DNA from: Malaya genurostris
Lineage: Eukaryota > Arthropoda > Insecta > Diptera > Culicidae
Reading direction: 5' to 3'
Assembly (NCBI RefSeq): GCF_030247185.1
Contig: NC_080572.1
Span: forward strand, 215,975,435-216,039,434
DNA length: 64,000 nucleotides
Positions 34,244 through 46,880 of the stretch are shown here, in pieces. Position 1 is the stretch's first letter. Every line of letters begins with the position of its first letter. The position numbers were made by a program, and so were the translations under genes. Below the pieces are notes generated by a model, which worked only from the letters and a program-made list of their open reading frames with translations, searched no databases and had not been told where the DNA came from.

Positions 34244-36976
34244 TTGTTTATTTATACCCAACTTTAACCTAAATTTGGTCGTTCGCCGAGTTTGTTTCCA
34301 AAAGTGCGGGTAGTGTGATATTATGTGAAGAGGAGGAGGGAAGCTGTTTGTAAATTACAATTACAATTAATCTTTATCAGTTTTGGCTTTTGTCGGTTAT
34401 AACCGTGGCTGGTACGCGCGCCTGACTGATCCTGTTCATCAATTCGTAAGTGAACTAACCACCAATTGATACCAATCTTTATGATATCGTCTTTGTTTTT
34501 ACGTCATCAACCATATGAAGATTGAACATTTGTGCCCCTCAATCCTCGCAGGAGGGAAATGGAAGCTCCTCTCCCCCTAGAAAAAGGGTGACAACGAGAT
34601 CCAACTCAAAAAAAAAAAATATTTAAAAATCGGCTCAATCGGCCACGTAAAGCTTGTACGCAAATAGGCCTGAATAAAAAATATCTTTTAAATAAAGATT
34701 GAACATTTTTCACATCCATCATTCTACAACTTACTAGACCTGATATTTTAAGATTTAGAGTTTTAAAATCAGAATTGCAAATTTCGTTAATTATGTCAGT
34801 TGTCACATTTTTAACAGTTTGAACCTTTTTAACACTCATCACCTTGTGATTCCGGAACCGGAAGGTGGATCCAGATGAAATTCAGGAATTGCGTATGAAA
34901 TATCGGACCTTCCATTTCAATTTAACTCTCCTCATCAACGAGTGAATGCGAGAGAGAATTTTCGTAGATTAACATAATAATGACTCCTCAGAGAGCTTTT
35001 CTTCTACTAGAAAAGTTATAAAAATCAATAGGCCACCACTAAACATCTTAGACCCTATGAAGTATGTGGATTTATGGTTAGTTAAAAATCATCATTCTAC
35101 CATTGACCCGAACAGTAAAGCTCATAAATGGTATATGGGGGAAAATTTGATTAAAATTGGAAGCTGCTTTCAAAATAATCACGTACATAAAATAAATAAA
35201 ATTTCAGCAATTAGTTTTTCCTAAAATATTATGTTTTTGAACATAGAGAATGAAAACGACTCCAATATTTTTCCCTAAAAAATAATGGAGGATCTACAGA
35301 ATATTGTGCACTAGCGAACCTTTCAGAAAAAGGTGACATAAAAGCTCTGGATCTACCAAATAAAACTTTCAACTTCTGAATTCGCTCTAAGGTTTCAAAT
35401 AGTCCATAGCATTAGTCGCACCATTGTCTTCCACGTCAGCAGGTGATATCGAAATCTGTTGGAACAGATGGTCAAGCTCCGAAGCGAAATGAAAAACCAA
35501 TAGGAAAAGGAAGAGCAAAGCGGGTATATTTCGGTTTAATGATTATTTTCACTATTCAAATGAGATATTTATTGCATATAAGAATTTGCATTGTCTTTTG
35601 TAACTAATAACCCGTATGAAAACTATTTTTATTTTATGTTAAGTAATTATTCAGAACGACATAAAAAATATAGGGGGCAAAGCGGGCTACTTTATAAAAT
35701 CTCACGATAATGCCGTTTACATTGACAAATATTTATTAATATTTGAAAAACGAATATTTCGTTATCAATTGATAATTATAAAATTTTTTATTCCATTTTA
35801 GCAAAAAATGTTCGGAAATTCGGAGTAGAAAATTTACTTTTGCATACCACAAATAATTAAAATTCGATTAAAATGAATGTAAATGAATTCATTTCTGAGC
35901 ATCAGAAATGTATCAGTATCATTTACCAGATTGTGCATGCACTTGGGTAAAGTAAGATTACGTATCGCTGAGCCCTGTGCAATACCCCGCTTTACCCAGA
36001 GAAAACATTTTTCTATGTTAAAGCCTAGTATGAATAAACGACATGGAATAAAATTACCATTCTTTCCGACAATAATGCTCAAAAACGAAAAACATAATAC
36101 GTTATTGAACGCAAAAGAGAGTACTATAAAATACGTTTTTTAAACACGGATTGAGATAAACAGATAAACAAGGAAATAGTTTTTTTTTGCATCAATTATG
36201 GTTTCGGCTTTAGCGGTCTGTTAAATAAGAAAGGCTGTTATATACTGCCCGACGTTTTGACCACTGGTTATAGTCTTTTTCAAGGGAAACTGTAAGTTTA
36301 TTGGTTATAAAAGATATTACAAAAATATAAAAAACTTTGTGTTAACTCACTATCTTATTGTTCCTCGTCTAAAAATCGTATGCCCACGAACGGTTATTTA
36401 CATAATAATAAAGCTTCTTTCGTCACTTTTCTAAAATATACAAAAAACATATGTGCGATCACAAAAACCTGTTCGTTTACAATCATTAAAATATTTTAGT
36501 TAAACTGATATCTTACGTTGCACTAATATGCAAAATAGTGTCATAAAAATAATACTTCTACAAGAAAATTGACGAAAACGCATGGTAAAGTTCGAAGATG
36601 TTTCAAAACCGAAATTCCAATCTTTTCCATAGCTGGCACCATACACCAGAAGAGATATCAAGGAAACCCCTCTTTCCCCTACGTTTATTTCGTTATACCC
36701 ACTAATGCAAGACTGTTGATTCTCAGATATTGGTAATGTGAGGGTGTACCATTGCACAGTGGAGGAAAAATGAACCAAAAATGCGACGATTCTGTTGGAG
36801 GCATGATACAGCTGACCACAAAGCCCTTTTTTGGTGTAATATGATCAGTAAAATCGATTCCATGTTCATTTTACTCCGAAATTACTTTTTGTACTGTATT
36901 GTATTGAAGCCTAACGATAATAACATAAAACCGAATTACTTGCAGAAGAGCGAATAGAGTGTTACTGATATAAAAA
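34244..36976. other. Gene-free; weak repeat traces
   Basis: 35515-36000 carries GGGCAAAGCGGG-type phrases (35520, 35675) and an inverted form (CCCCGCTTTACCC near 35985), akin to the 38-40 kb array. 36240-36295 has CCCGACGTTTTGACCACTGG and TTTTTCAAGGGAAACTGTAA, which could be a retroelement 3' end but is too short to assign. The rest is unrecognised. Confidence 0.35.
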
Positions 36977-37957
36977 ACCTGTTTTAATCCACCTAGTGGT
37001 GTAATGATGCCTTTCTCATGTACATATAATATTGTGGTATTCTATTCAAAATTTTTCTCTTCGATTTTTGAAAGGAACCAAGAGATTGTTTGTGCATAAA
37101 ATACAGAATAAAACAGTGCTTTGAATGCGTACGTCATCCTTAAGAAAACGAAGTGGGTTCACTATTATATGCACTTCCGGCACCGGAACCCGAGAACCGT
37201 TATAATCAAAGTCGGTTCGTACGGCCACCGACTAACATGACACACAAACTCTACTAGTACGCACTCTAAATTACGATTTAAATGTTTGTTGCATCCGAAA
37301 ATATTTTAAGTGGCGGTGTACAATATTGAACACACTTTACCCTACAACTCCGGAACCGAAAGTCGGATCCGGATGAAATTCAGGGATTCCGTATGGTACC
37401 GCAAGACCTTTCATTTGAATCTAAGTTTGGGGAAATCGGTCACACCATCGCTGAGGAAAGTGAGTGAGATCCATTTTGGTATATATAACCACTATTTCCG
37501 GTACTTCCGGAACCGGATAATGGGAACCAGGATAGCCGGAATCGGTTTGTTTAGTTGCCTACTGATAATGACAATCGATTTGTGTAGTTTTGAGACAAGT
37601 TTAGGAAATTTTTTACGTATTTTGTTTCGCCGGTTTAAGTGACAGTGTACAATATTGAACACACGCTACCCTATAACTCCGGAACCGGAAGTCGGATCCG
37701 GATGATATACAGGAACTCCGTATGGGACCGGAAGACCTTTCATTTGAACGTAAGTTAGTCAAAATCGGTTCAGCCATCTCCGAGAAAACTTAGTGAGATT
37801 ATTTGACACATACACACACATACATACATACACACACAGAGATTGCTCAGCTCGATGAACTGAGTCGAATGGTATATGACACTTGGGCCTCCGGGCCAAT
37901 TTTCACTAGTCGGTTTTTCAAGTGATTGCATAACCTTTCTATATGAGAAAGGCAAAA
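36977..37957 (-). repeat. Dispersed repeat A, copy 2 (inverted)
   Basis: Begins AAAACCTGTTTTAATCCACC and ends ATATGAGAAAGGCAAAAA, the reverse orientation of copy 1. It has an internal duplication: the TACAATATTGAACACAC...CCGGAACCG block occurs near 37319 and again near 37648. The hAT insertion seen in copy 1 is absent here. Ends of the two copies share GCCTTTCTCA in inverted orientation. Confidence 0.75.
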
Positions 37958-38586
37958 ATCTAACAAATCTTTTGCATATAGCTTTATTGAAAACAGCTAA
38001 CTCGTTGTACCGTTTTATCCTATTTCTTTTCTAGTTATAATATTCTATTGAAATAAAATCTACAACCAAAAGCAGATCCAATACGATCTTTCAATATTGG
38101 TTCATATTACGTACAAAATATCTTTGATCAAATTAAATAAATTGGGAGTGACAGTAGTAACCTGTTTAACCAGTTTTACCTCAATTCATTTCATAAACCG
38201 TATTTCTTTCACATACCGAGAGTAGGCTGATTGTAGTTAATTGAAATCGATTGATATTATAGAGAAAGTTCAATGATCGCACGAATATTGTTAAACCGTT
38301 TTACCCCAAGTTAATCTTTAAGTCTTTTGATAAATATTGATCTACAATCTATAAGCAGATCCAAAACGAACTATCAATATTGGTCCATATTACGTAGAAA
38401 ACTTCAATGATCCAAATACATATAATGGGAATGACACACTAGCCCGTTTAACCTTTTTACCCCAATTTATTTAATAAATTGTATCTCTGGGTGAATTTTC
38501 CTTGGTTCTTTATGAACCAGAAATACGACTTATGAAATAAATTAGGGTAAAACGGTATAACAATATTCGTGCGGTCATTGAATCTA

Positions 38587-39510
38587 CAGGGTCCGCCATG
38601 TAACTTTTTTTAAAACATGCAATAAAACACAAACGGTTCATCCGATTTCAAAATTTATTTTTTCATATTAAAGTGCAATTTTTCCGGTTAATTGTGGAAT
38701 ATAATTGGATTCAAATGGCTGCCTCGGCTGGCCTTGCAGTACGCCATACGGTCGGTCCAGTTTTTTAGTACATTTTCGATTGTATGCAGCTTTATTTCAG
38801 CTATGGCTGCACGAATGTTGTCCTTTTCAAGGCTTGGCTTGTCCACATAACACTTATCTTTGACAGCCCTTTAAAGATAATAGTCTAACGGCGTCAAATC
38901 ACAGCTCCGAGGCGGCCAAACGACATCCGAATTTCGACTGATAATTCGATCTTCGAATACTGTGCGCAGAAGATCGATCGTAGCGTTGGCTGTGTGGCAC
39001 GGAGCGCCGTCTTGTTGGAACCAAATGGTGTCCAAGTCTACCTCTTCAAGTAACGGAAAGAACTAATTGCTAATCATGGCGCGGTAGCGCTCGCCATTGA
39101 CCGTGGTGGCGGCTCCTGCCTCATTTTCGAAGAAAAATGGCCCAATGATTCCGCCAGACCAAAATCCACAACAAACCGTCACTCTCTGAGGATGCATCGG
39201 CTTCTCCATGATAACGTGCGGGTTTTCCGTACCCCAGATGCGACAATTTTGCATATTAACATACCCGCCGAGATGAAAATGTGCCTCATCCGAGAAGAGA
39301 CGCCGATTTTTGCCAAAAAATCAGGCAAAAATCGACGTCTTCTTCAAGCTGATCGCAAGCCCAGTTCACGCGTTTCTCAAGCGTATACACAATCACTTTC
39401 GTTCAGCAGAAGGATAAAACTAAGTTTCTATCAAATCAGAAGTGACACTAAGGTTACCAATGTCGAAATAACCGCTAGTTCAAAAAAAAAAAGTTAGATG
39501 GCGGACCCTG
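38587..39510 (-). mobile_element. 924-bp Tc1/mariner-like element, short inverted ends
   Basis: Left end CAGGGTCCGCCATGTAAC and right end the complement of CAGGGTCCGCCATCTAAC, each continuing into a T-rich run. TA precedes the left end; TG follows the right, a likely mutated TA. It lies inside the tandem/inverted array. Its length and the missing transposase N-terminus parallel the 925-bp family, but the sequence is a separate lineage and it lacks the long inverted arms. Confidence 0.85.
38697..39440 (-). pseudogene. DDxD transposase relic in the 924-bp element
   Basis: Minus-strand order: RRLFSDEAHFHLGGYVN, then MQNCRIWG...GGIIGPFFFEN (39254-39063), WFQQDGAPCHTA, and RSCDLTPLDYYL, with 36 residues between the last two aspartates. 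The C-terminus is SRGSHLNPIIFHN ending near 38697. Stops interrupt after MISN and after LDYYL, and a frame change occurs near 39315. The N-terminal DNA-binding region is missing because only about 70 bp separate the recognisable start from the right end. Confidence 0.82.
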
Positions 39511-39734
39511 TGTTTGTAATCTTATTTTTAGGTCTTCCCTCGTATTAACAATCGATTTTAATCAACCGCAATTAGCCTTCTATCGGAATGCGAAAGAAAT
39601 GTTACCCAGAGATACAACTTATAAAAAAATTGGGGCAAAAAGGGTTAGAAGGGCTAATACTGTAATCCCATTATGTGTGTTTAGGTCACTGAAGTTTTCT
39701 ACGTAATATGGACCAATATTGATAGGTCATTTTT

Positions 39735-39886
39735 TTTTTGTTTCGATTATAGAGGTTTTAACCTTAAGATCATTCGCCTCTTCGGACCAGAAAAATTTTC
39801 TGACCCTATGTGCGGGGTTGGGAATCGAACCCAGGCGGGCTGCGTGAAAGGTATCGACTTACCCATCACGCTAAACCCGTCCCCCA
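39735..39886 (-). mobile_element. tRNA-derived SINE
   Basis: Read on the minus strand from 39886: GGGGGACGGGTTTAGCGTGA holds the polymerase III A box, and GGTTCGATTCC near 39830 is a perfect B box. A body follows with CGAAGAGGCGAATGA and TTAAGGTTAAAACCTCTATA, then a poly(A) tail seen as poly(T) at 39731-39739. An 11-bp target duplication AGGTCATTTTT flanks it (39724-39734 and 39887-39897). It matches the tRNA-related SINEs of mosquitoes (Feilai-like); the exact family is uncertain. Confidence 0.88.
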
Positions 39887-40280
39887 AGGTCATTTTTATT
39901 TTGCTTTGTAAATCTGAATTCAATGTAAAATTATGTTTGTGGGAAAGTTGGGGTAAAACGATATAGCATGATTCATGCGATCATAGAAACTATCTGTTAA
40001 CTATTTTTTGAGGTTAAATGCCGTTCCAATGTTTAAACATAATTGGTCCAAATACCGATAAGTGGAACCTTTTATTCCGTAAATTCAAGGAAGATGATTT
40101 GAGGTAAAACAACATACAGCTATTTGCGGTCGACCTCATTAATAACAATCAACTTAAGAACATGTCAGGAGCTCTTTCCGATTAGTCGAATTCATTTTTT
40201 TTAGAGTTTCATAGTTGTTCTTCGAAGTAGAGTCATGAAAAAAGAGAAATTGGAGCAAAACGGGTATGATACTGAATTTT

Positions 40281-43070
40281 ACGGATCTTCTAACTATTAT
40301 CAATCGATCCTACGGTAAATTTAGCATAAGAGATACTAACTTTGAAAATATTTACTTAGGTTTATTGAGCAAAGTCGCGTTCTGGTCGTTTTTGCCCCAC
40401 TGTGCATGGCATGGAATCAATTCTGAAAATCCTCTTCAACTCCTAGCACTGCGATTGGGTGACTGTTCTAATTTTCATGACATTAGACGAAGTACCACAC
40501 TCTTCGAGAAATCTAATTGCAATGAAATGTGAAATATTTGTACGAAGATAGGTAGCCTCACTCTAATGAATTAAAGTTGTTCAGTCTCTTGCCAACTTAC
40601 GTGTCTGATTCTTGAATGGTCAATCGATATCACATTTTAATGGTTTTCTGAGGCCTTCGCTATAGTACTCTAAATTTGGTAAGCCATGTCATATTTCAAC
40701 CTTTATTTGTAAAGTTTGGCACGAAATCAATTTTTTCGGAGACATCAATGCACAGCGCTTGGTCGAGAAAGCTAATAGAAAGGAACCTGATTCAATGAGC
40801 GTTTTACTTGCTGTTCACGTTTTATGTGTTTGTGGATTGTGGATCTACGAGGGCAACGAACTTTAATGATTTCTGTTTTCTTTGAACTTCAATTTCTTTG
40901 ATATTTCCTTTCTTTCAACATAATATTATTGTACATATTAGCTATGCTACCCTCATCGCAGTTGTTTCTACAATCTAAACGTGAACGTAATGTCCTATAG
41001 CCTACACAATGTTAGCCACTGCGTCGCGTCGCGTCGCTTCGTGAACCGTCCCGTGGTCCCCCTTTTTTATATGAGCAGTTTATTTTGCTTCAATGCACTC
41101 GGTGTAGGAGCTCCCGTAGGGTATTATCGCGTGATATTTTTAGCCTCTAAATTATGCAGCGGATATGAACATAATCCAGTCAGTGGCCGTCCAGGTGGAC
41201 TCAGTCTGGTGCCAGCTCCCCCAAGCCGGTAGGCAGGTTCATGCGATTGCTTTCACTTGCGTTTTCTGGAACACTTGTTTGATTGGGCAGAATTATAACT
41301 TCTCATATAAGGCTCAGTTCTGAGAACGGTTTCAATTCGACACGATGGAATTTCAGTGAAAAATCTATTAATAATAGTGTTAGTAAATTGGGGCACTGAA
41401 GCGTGGGCAACTTTTATTTTTTATTCATTCTCAATTTCATTCTTTCTGACTGAGAAATTGTTCAAATTGCTCTAGTTTTAATGAAACAGGATGTTCGATT
41501 AGCTCTAAAATAATTGATTGCTCCTTTTCTAAAATGTACAAAGTCTAACGATAGAACGCTAATCTAAAATTCAATTATTAGACTTAGATTATCGTGTAGA
41601 ACTGATAGGTTGTCATCAACCAAAACAATGCATATTGATCATATTTGCAGAGAAATCCATCAGTGCTTTGATTTAGTAATGAGCATCTCTATGCTACTTG
41701 AAACATGCGTGGATGATTCAGTATAAGAAATAAAGTGTTTTCAAAATTGTGGGTAAATGAAATTCAACTTGTAATTGAAGCGATTCGCTATGAGAACCTG
41801 TTAGGAGAAGGCTGCTGTAAGTGAACCGGAACACAAGCCATAGTGTAATGTGGGTAAAATACGTAAGCAAGCAGACAGGTTCTCAGATTTTATTCAGGTG
41901 TAAGGTTATGTGATTTTCAAACTCATTTAATGATAGTTCTGTTTAGTGAGCATGACGAAAGTATAGTCACTATTATTATGCAAACAGTGGTTCTTCCAGT
42001 CTAGCGAAGACATGCTATTTAGTTTGTTTTCTTCTTTGTGTAACAATTTAAATTGTGTACATTCCAGTATATGTATGCTAGTTTTCCGAATTGATGTCTT
42101 GCATATAGACGTTGCTAGTAGACACAGAGGAAATCTTTACATTTTTTTCAATAATCTAAAAATAATACTATGATTATATTCAAGATTGTACATACAGTCA
42201 TCTCAATAGTTGCGTCACCATATTATTTTACGAATTACAGACCTATAATGAATGCAATGTGATGCAATCAGTTCCATTATTTTTGTTTAGACCGCAAGAA
42301 GATAGATTACAAAAAAATTAGTGTGAAAACTCATCTCATCTTTAAGCCGACGCAATGAACAGAAATAGCAGAATGCTTTGAAAATTTATCACTTGATATG
42401 TTACTAAGATTTTCTTTCTAAGCTACTAAGTTTAATTCTTACATAATGTAATAATAATCGAACGAAAAGTGAAAGTTCACTATGACAAGATATTGCCATA
42501 AAATTTTGGTAGCTATAAACTAATCATATCTAGATAAATAAACAAAACGTAATTATGCTGTTATTATATGTAATTTTTTGTGTTGGTTCCAAAGTAATTT
42601 TCTATAATTATATAATTATAAGGACGATTTCAATTAATTTTAATTCAGTTCTAATACCGATGATGTATTTGCAATTCAATTTAATAATTCCCAATGATAT
42701 CATCTCATGTTTATGGAAGCAAAATGACTCGAGTTGTGTGCGTTAGTTTAATGAACATTAACCTGTTGCTTGAGACCATCCCGCTTCTATGTTCGGATAC
42801 CTATGACTTCTTGAAATTTAAAATTTATATTTTCCATGTTTTCCACGGTCGGCCGTTTTGGCTCACACACACTTTAAAGAATAATTCTCAGGCATTTTTA
42901 GAATCTATATCTCGTTGTTAGTCATTTTCTTAGGAGAGAAACCATCTCACTATTGGTTCACTGGGCGCTCTTTCGTCCATTGATTCATCTTCGCTTATGT
43001 TACTTTGGTTTCCGTTGTTAGAAGCGTCATTATTTGTTATTTGTTTCTTAATGTCACATGATTTGTTCTA
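40281..43070. other. No recognisable gene
   Basis: Long AT-rich stretch. 40981-41232 is less AT-rich, with a GCGTC triplet run (41021-41036) and an 83-codon open frame ending near CCGGTAGGC, but no motif is recognisable. No transposon ends were found. Confidence 0.35.
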
Positions 43071-43074
43071 TATG

Positions 43075-43380
43075 GATTGAATTCGTAAACGAGTAACTTC
43101 GGAAAAAAAACGAGTAACTTCGGATATTCGCGTAAAAAACCGCTAACTTCGGAAATTCGCTTTAAAAATCGCAAGACTAGGTACATTTTTCTATGCCAAA
43201 TATCTAAAAAAAATTTTCGAAAAAAATCAACTTTGATGAAAATTTTGAGATTTTCGAAATCGATTATTTTTGATTCCTTAGAAATGCATGAAACGTTAAG
43301 ATATGGAGTAATCTCAAATAAAATTTGTCGAAAAAAAATTAACTGTGTGACTCGCATAAAAAACCGCATAACTTCGGAAC
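43075..43380. repeat. 'AACTTCGGAA / GCGTAAAAAACCGC' repeat
   Basis: GAGTAACTTCGG, CGCTAACTTCGG and CGCATAACTTCGG recur with AAAAAACCGC linkers. The same words in complement form the hairpin element at 52900-53031, so the two are probably related. Confidence 0.55.
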
Positions 43381-43910
43381 TTTTTTGTAAGTTATAGACG
43401 TTACGAAGCGTTACTTTTTTGCAAGTTATATGCATTACGAAGCGTTACTTTTTTGCAAGTTATATGCATTACGAAGCATTACTTTTTTGTAAGTTATAGG
43501 CGTTACGTTATTTTTGTTAACTGTAGGTGCTAATAAGTGTTACATGCGTTACATTTTTTAAGTTATAGGCGTTATGAAGCGCTAAACACGTTACTTTTTT
43601 GTAAGTTACAGGTATTACGAAGTGTTACATAAATTGAATTTTTGCTTTTTGTTGGAGTTACGAGGTTTTACATACATTACATTTTGCAAATTATACACAT
43701 AACAAAACGTTAAATTATTGGTAGTTATAGGTGTTGCTATGCGTCACAGACGTTACATTTCGTAAGTAATGGGCGTTACGAAGCGTTACATTTTCGTTAG
43801 TTATAGGTGTAATGAAACGTTACTTTTTGTAAGTTATTGGTGTTACAAAATGTTACGTGCTCTACGTTTTTGTTGTTTGTAGGCGTTGCGAAGCGTCATC
43901 TAACTTTTAC
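43381..43910. repeat. Degenerate minisatellite, unit about 35-50 bp
   Basis: At least ten diverged units built on 'GTAAGTTATAGGCGTTACGA' plus 'AGCGTTACTTTTTT'. The core GTTACGAAGCGTTAC is an imperfect palindrome. Units become more diverged to the right. Confidence 0.85.
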
Positions 43911-45236
43911 AATTTTTATCAATTTCATAAGAGAAACAAATTTCTAAAGAATCTGAAGTCTTCAACATCATGTTCGCAGCAGTCAAACCATTACGTTGTA
44001 CTACAATAGCATTCAGTGTGCCGCATTTCAAACCAAACCGAACAAGATAAGTTCAATTATTCATTAAAAAACGTGATTAATCCACCTAGCAGTGAGATGA
44101 TACCTTTTTTTTATCAATCCGCATGTGTTTTTTGCACGAATATTCTTCGGTGTTTAAGTTTTCATTACATTATTTTAATGACCGTCGTTTTAAGCGACAA
44201 TTTGAGATTGTAATCACTCATTACTCTGTAATGTCGAAACTGCAAATACAATCGAATTTAAATCTAGAAGTGTGATAATCGATTAAACATGCCATGATAT
44301 GTAAGTTCCACTTTAGAGTTTACGGTAATTTAAAGTACTTCCAGAGCCGGTATTCAGGAACCAGCATAACCCAAACCGATTTGTATGGCCATATGACGAA
44401 TAAATTACAATTTTGAGTACAACTTTGAAGTTTAATTGGATAAAATTCATTAATTTTTGTATATATGTATAAAACTAATTAATTTTGTATATAAGTTTAA
44501 TTCAATTTGAATTTTTGTTTCTGAAATTTGATTAGGCTTTTTTGAGAAAACGATTGAGCTTTGAGAAACGATTTTATACTGGAACCGGAATTCTAAAATC
44601 GGTATGGCCGAAGTCAGATAAATTAACCTGAATAGCTGTATAGTTTACATTTGTTTCAAAATATTTGAAAATCAGTGAAGACATCTTTGAGAAATCATAG
44701 CACGAATTAAATTTTTAGGTGCCTTCTGAATCGACAACTGAATACCACTAAAACTGAAAAAAGTTAATTTTTTTTATCGACTATCCAAATCTGCTCACCC
44801 GATAAACCTGATTAATTTATGTGGAATAGACATTTTTATACTAATCATCCTGTATCCCCTAAACCGGAAGTTGGATCTGACTTAAAAGCAAGATGTTTTA
44901 CAGGATCTTAAAACTTTTCATTTGCATCTTAGATGATTCTTAGATTTCATTTGAATCTTAGATCGGTTCAGCCATCTAAGAGAAGAATGAGTTACACAAT
45001 TTTGATTTCGTTTCATATATCATCCTGTAGTTCCGGAACCAGAGGTCGGAACCAAACATAATTCAGGAACTTTGTTTGGGAGCATACGACTTTTCGTATG
45101 AATCTGAATTTGTAGAAAGAAATTTTCCGAGAAAATTGAGTGAAATTATTTATCACACACGCATTTGCTGATCTCGACGAACTGATTCGAATGCTATATG
45201 GATGTTATGTTCTTCCAGCATTTATTGCTGTAAGTA

Positions 45237-46161
45237 AAGGGTGATTTTTTAAGAGCTTGAGAACTTTTTTAAACAATAAAACGCATAAAATTTGCAAAAT
45301 CTCATCGGTTCTTTATTTTAAACGTTAGATTGGTACATGACATTTACTTTTTGAAGATAATTTCATTTAAATGTTGACCGCGGCTGCGTCTTAGGTGGTC
45401 CATTCGGAAAATCCGCTTTTTTATCGACAAATTTTGTTCAGCGATGAGGCTCATTTCTGGTTGAATGGCTACGTAAATAAGCAAAATTGCCGCATTTGGA
45501 GTGAAGAGCAACCAGAAGCCGTTCAAGAACTGCCCATGCATCCCGAAAAATGCACTGTTTGGTGTGGTTTGTACGCTGGTGGAATCATTGGACCGTATTT
45601 TTTCAAAGATGCTGTTGGACGCAACGTTACAGTGAATGGCGATCGCTATCGTTCGATGCTAACAAACTTTTTGTTGCCAAAAATGGAAGAACTGAACTTG
45701 GTTGACATGTGGTTTCAACAAGATGGCGCTACATGCCACACAGCTCGCGATTCTATGGCCATTTTGAGGGAAAACTTCGGAGAACAATTCATCTCAAGAA
45801 ATGGACCGGTAAGTTGGCCACCAAGATCATGCGATTTGACGCCTTTAGACTATTTTTTGTGGGGCTACGTCAAGTCTAAAGTCTACAGAAATAAGCCAGT
45901 AACTATTCCAGCTTTGGAAGACAACATTTCCGAAGAAATTCGGGCTATTCCGGCCGAAATGCTCGAAAAAGTTGCCCAAAATTGAACTTTCCGAATGGAC
46001 CACCTAAGACGCAGCCGCGGTCAACATTTAAATGAAATTATCTTCAAAAAGTAAATGTCATGTACCAATCTAACGTTTAAAATAAAGAACCGATGAGATT
46101 TTGCAAATTTTATGCGTTTTATTGTTTAAAAAAGTTCTCAAGCTCTTAAAAAATCACCCTT
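45237..46161 (+). mobile_element. 925-bp Tc1/mariner-like element, long inverted arms (copy 2)
   Basis: Flanked by TA (45235-45236 and 46162-46163); outer bases AAGGGTGA are perfectly inverted. It differs from copy 1 by about six substitutions, including two inner-arm changes that break perfect symmetry. Inserted in repeat B; the paralogous site in the third B copy (TA at 52173-52174) is empty. Confidence 0.93.
45395..45985 (+). CDS. N-terminally truncated DDxD transposase (copy 2)
   Basis: 196 codons. Same catalytic motifs as copy 1 (FSDEAHF, WFQQDGATCH, RSCDLTPLDYF). A single G-to-A change turns the TGG that follows VAQN into TGA (45983-45985), removing the last 23 residues. Two other residues differ (Thr to Ala after FFKD, Ala to Val in GYAKS). 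It lacks N-terminal DNA-binding domains, so function is doubtful. Confidence 0.78.
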   Translation: MVHSENPLFYRQILFSDEAHFWLNGYVNKQNCRIWSEEQPEAVQELPMHPEKCTVWCGLYAGGIIGPYFFKDAVGRNVTVNGDRYRSMLTNFLLPKMEELNLVDMWFQQDGATCHTARDSMAILRENFGEQFISRNGPVSWPPRSCDLTPLDYFLWGYVKSKVYRNKPVTIPALEDNISEEIRAIPAEMLEKVAQN

Positions 46162-46880
46162 TAGTTTAAAACAATATAATTAAAAAAAATTCTGCCATCA
46201 TCTGGTTTATATATGTCATATTCGAACGATTATGTTGCCAAAAACGAGCCGTGCTAAAATCGGTCCGAGGCTAAATGTCATGAAAAAGGATGCTGTACAC
46301 AGTCTTTTTGGTACTTAGAAACAATTGTATGTAACAGAATAAAAAATCGTGTTTTCCGTTGCTCCCAAGCATTGCTTTGTCATACAGCGCTCAAAACTCC
46401 TACTACTGGAATAGGGGGAAAAGTCGTTTACACAAAAATTTCGATATCTCCGTTAAAAATGGACGGATTTTAACAATCTATGGCTTGTTGGATAGGTATT
46501 ATCGTGCGAAATCTAAATCTGAAAACATATTCTGTTTTCAAGATCAATTGTGACAGATACTGTCAAAAAACTGAAAATTTTGACATAAAACTTCGTATAA
46601 CTCAAAAAGTAAACATCCGATCTCAAAACCATTCAATAGCGTTTTGGGTGACGGGGAGACCTTTCATTTGAGACTAGTTTGATCAAAATCGGCCCAGCCA
46701 TCTCTGAGATCTCGACCTCTTAGTTGACAACACACATACAGACACACACAGACATTTGCTCAGTTCGTCGAGCTGAATCGATTGGTATATGTCATTCGGC
46801 CCTCCGGGCCTCGGAAAAATTTTCGAAAGTTTGAGCGAATTCTATACCTATTTTTTATATATATAAAAAAAGGTAAAACA

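Larger units (their letters stand above)
38040..40280. repeat. Tandem and inverted array with 'GGGGTAAAACG' motif
   Basis: A unit of about 282 bp occurs twice in direct orientation (AGCAGATCCAA near 38071 and 38354) and once inverted (39575-39725: TACGTAATATGGACCAATATTGATAG against CTATCAATATTGGTCCATATTACGTA near 38373). More decayed forms follow to about 40260. Each unit carries CGTTTTACCCCAATTTA or its complement. A mariner-like element and a SINE are inserted within it. Confidence 0.7.
44065..46880 (+). repeat. Dispersed repeat B, copy 1 (interrupted)
   Basis: Begins AAAAACGTGATTAATCCACC and ends AAAAAAAGGTAAAACAGTG. Inside are AATCCACCTAGCAGTGAGAT, repeated CCGGAACCAGAGGTCGGAACC-like blocks, ACACACAGACATTTGCTCAG and CGGCCCTCCGGGCCTCGG. 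About 1.9 kb without its 925-bp insertion. Highly similar to 50959-53050. Repeats A and B share architecture (a 'TTAATCCACCTAG' end and a GTTCAGCCATCT phrase) but differ in sequence. Confidence 0.78.

Noticed and set aside
36240..36295. Penelope-like or non-LTR 3' end
   Set aside because: Only a short suggestive phrase (CCCGACGTTTTGACCACTGG); no coding remnant or boundary to support it.
40981..41232. Possible exon ending at a GGTAGG donor
   Set aside because: No acceptor, no homology recognised, and the frame is partly due to a GCGTC triplet run.
43381..43910. CRISPR-like array of repeats
   Set aside because: Units are diverged, lack regular unique spacers, have no cas genes nearby, and the window is eukaryotic.
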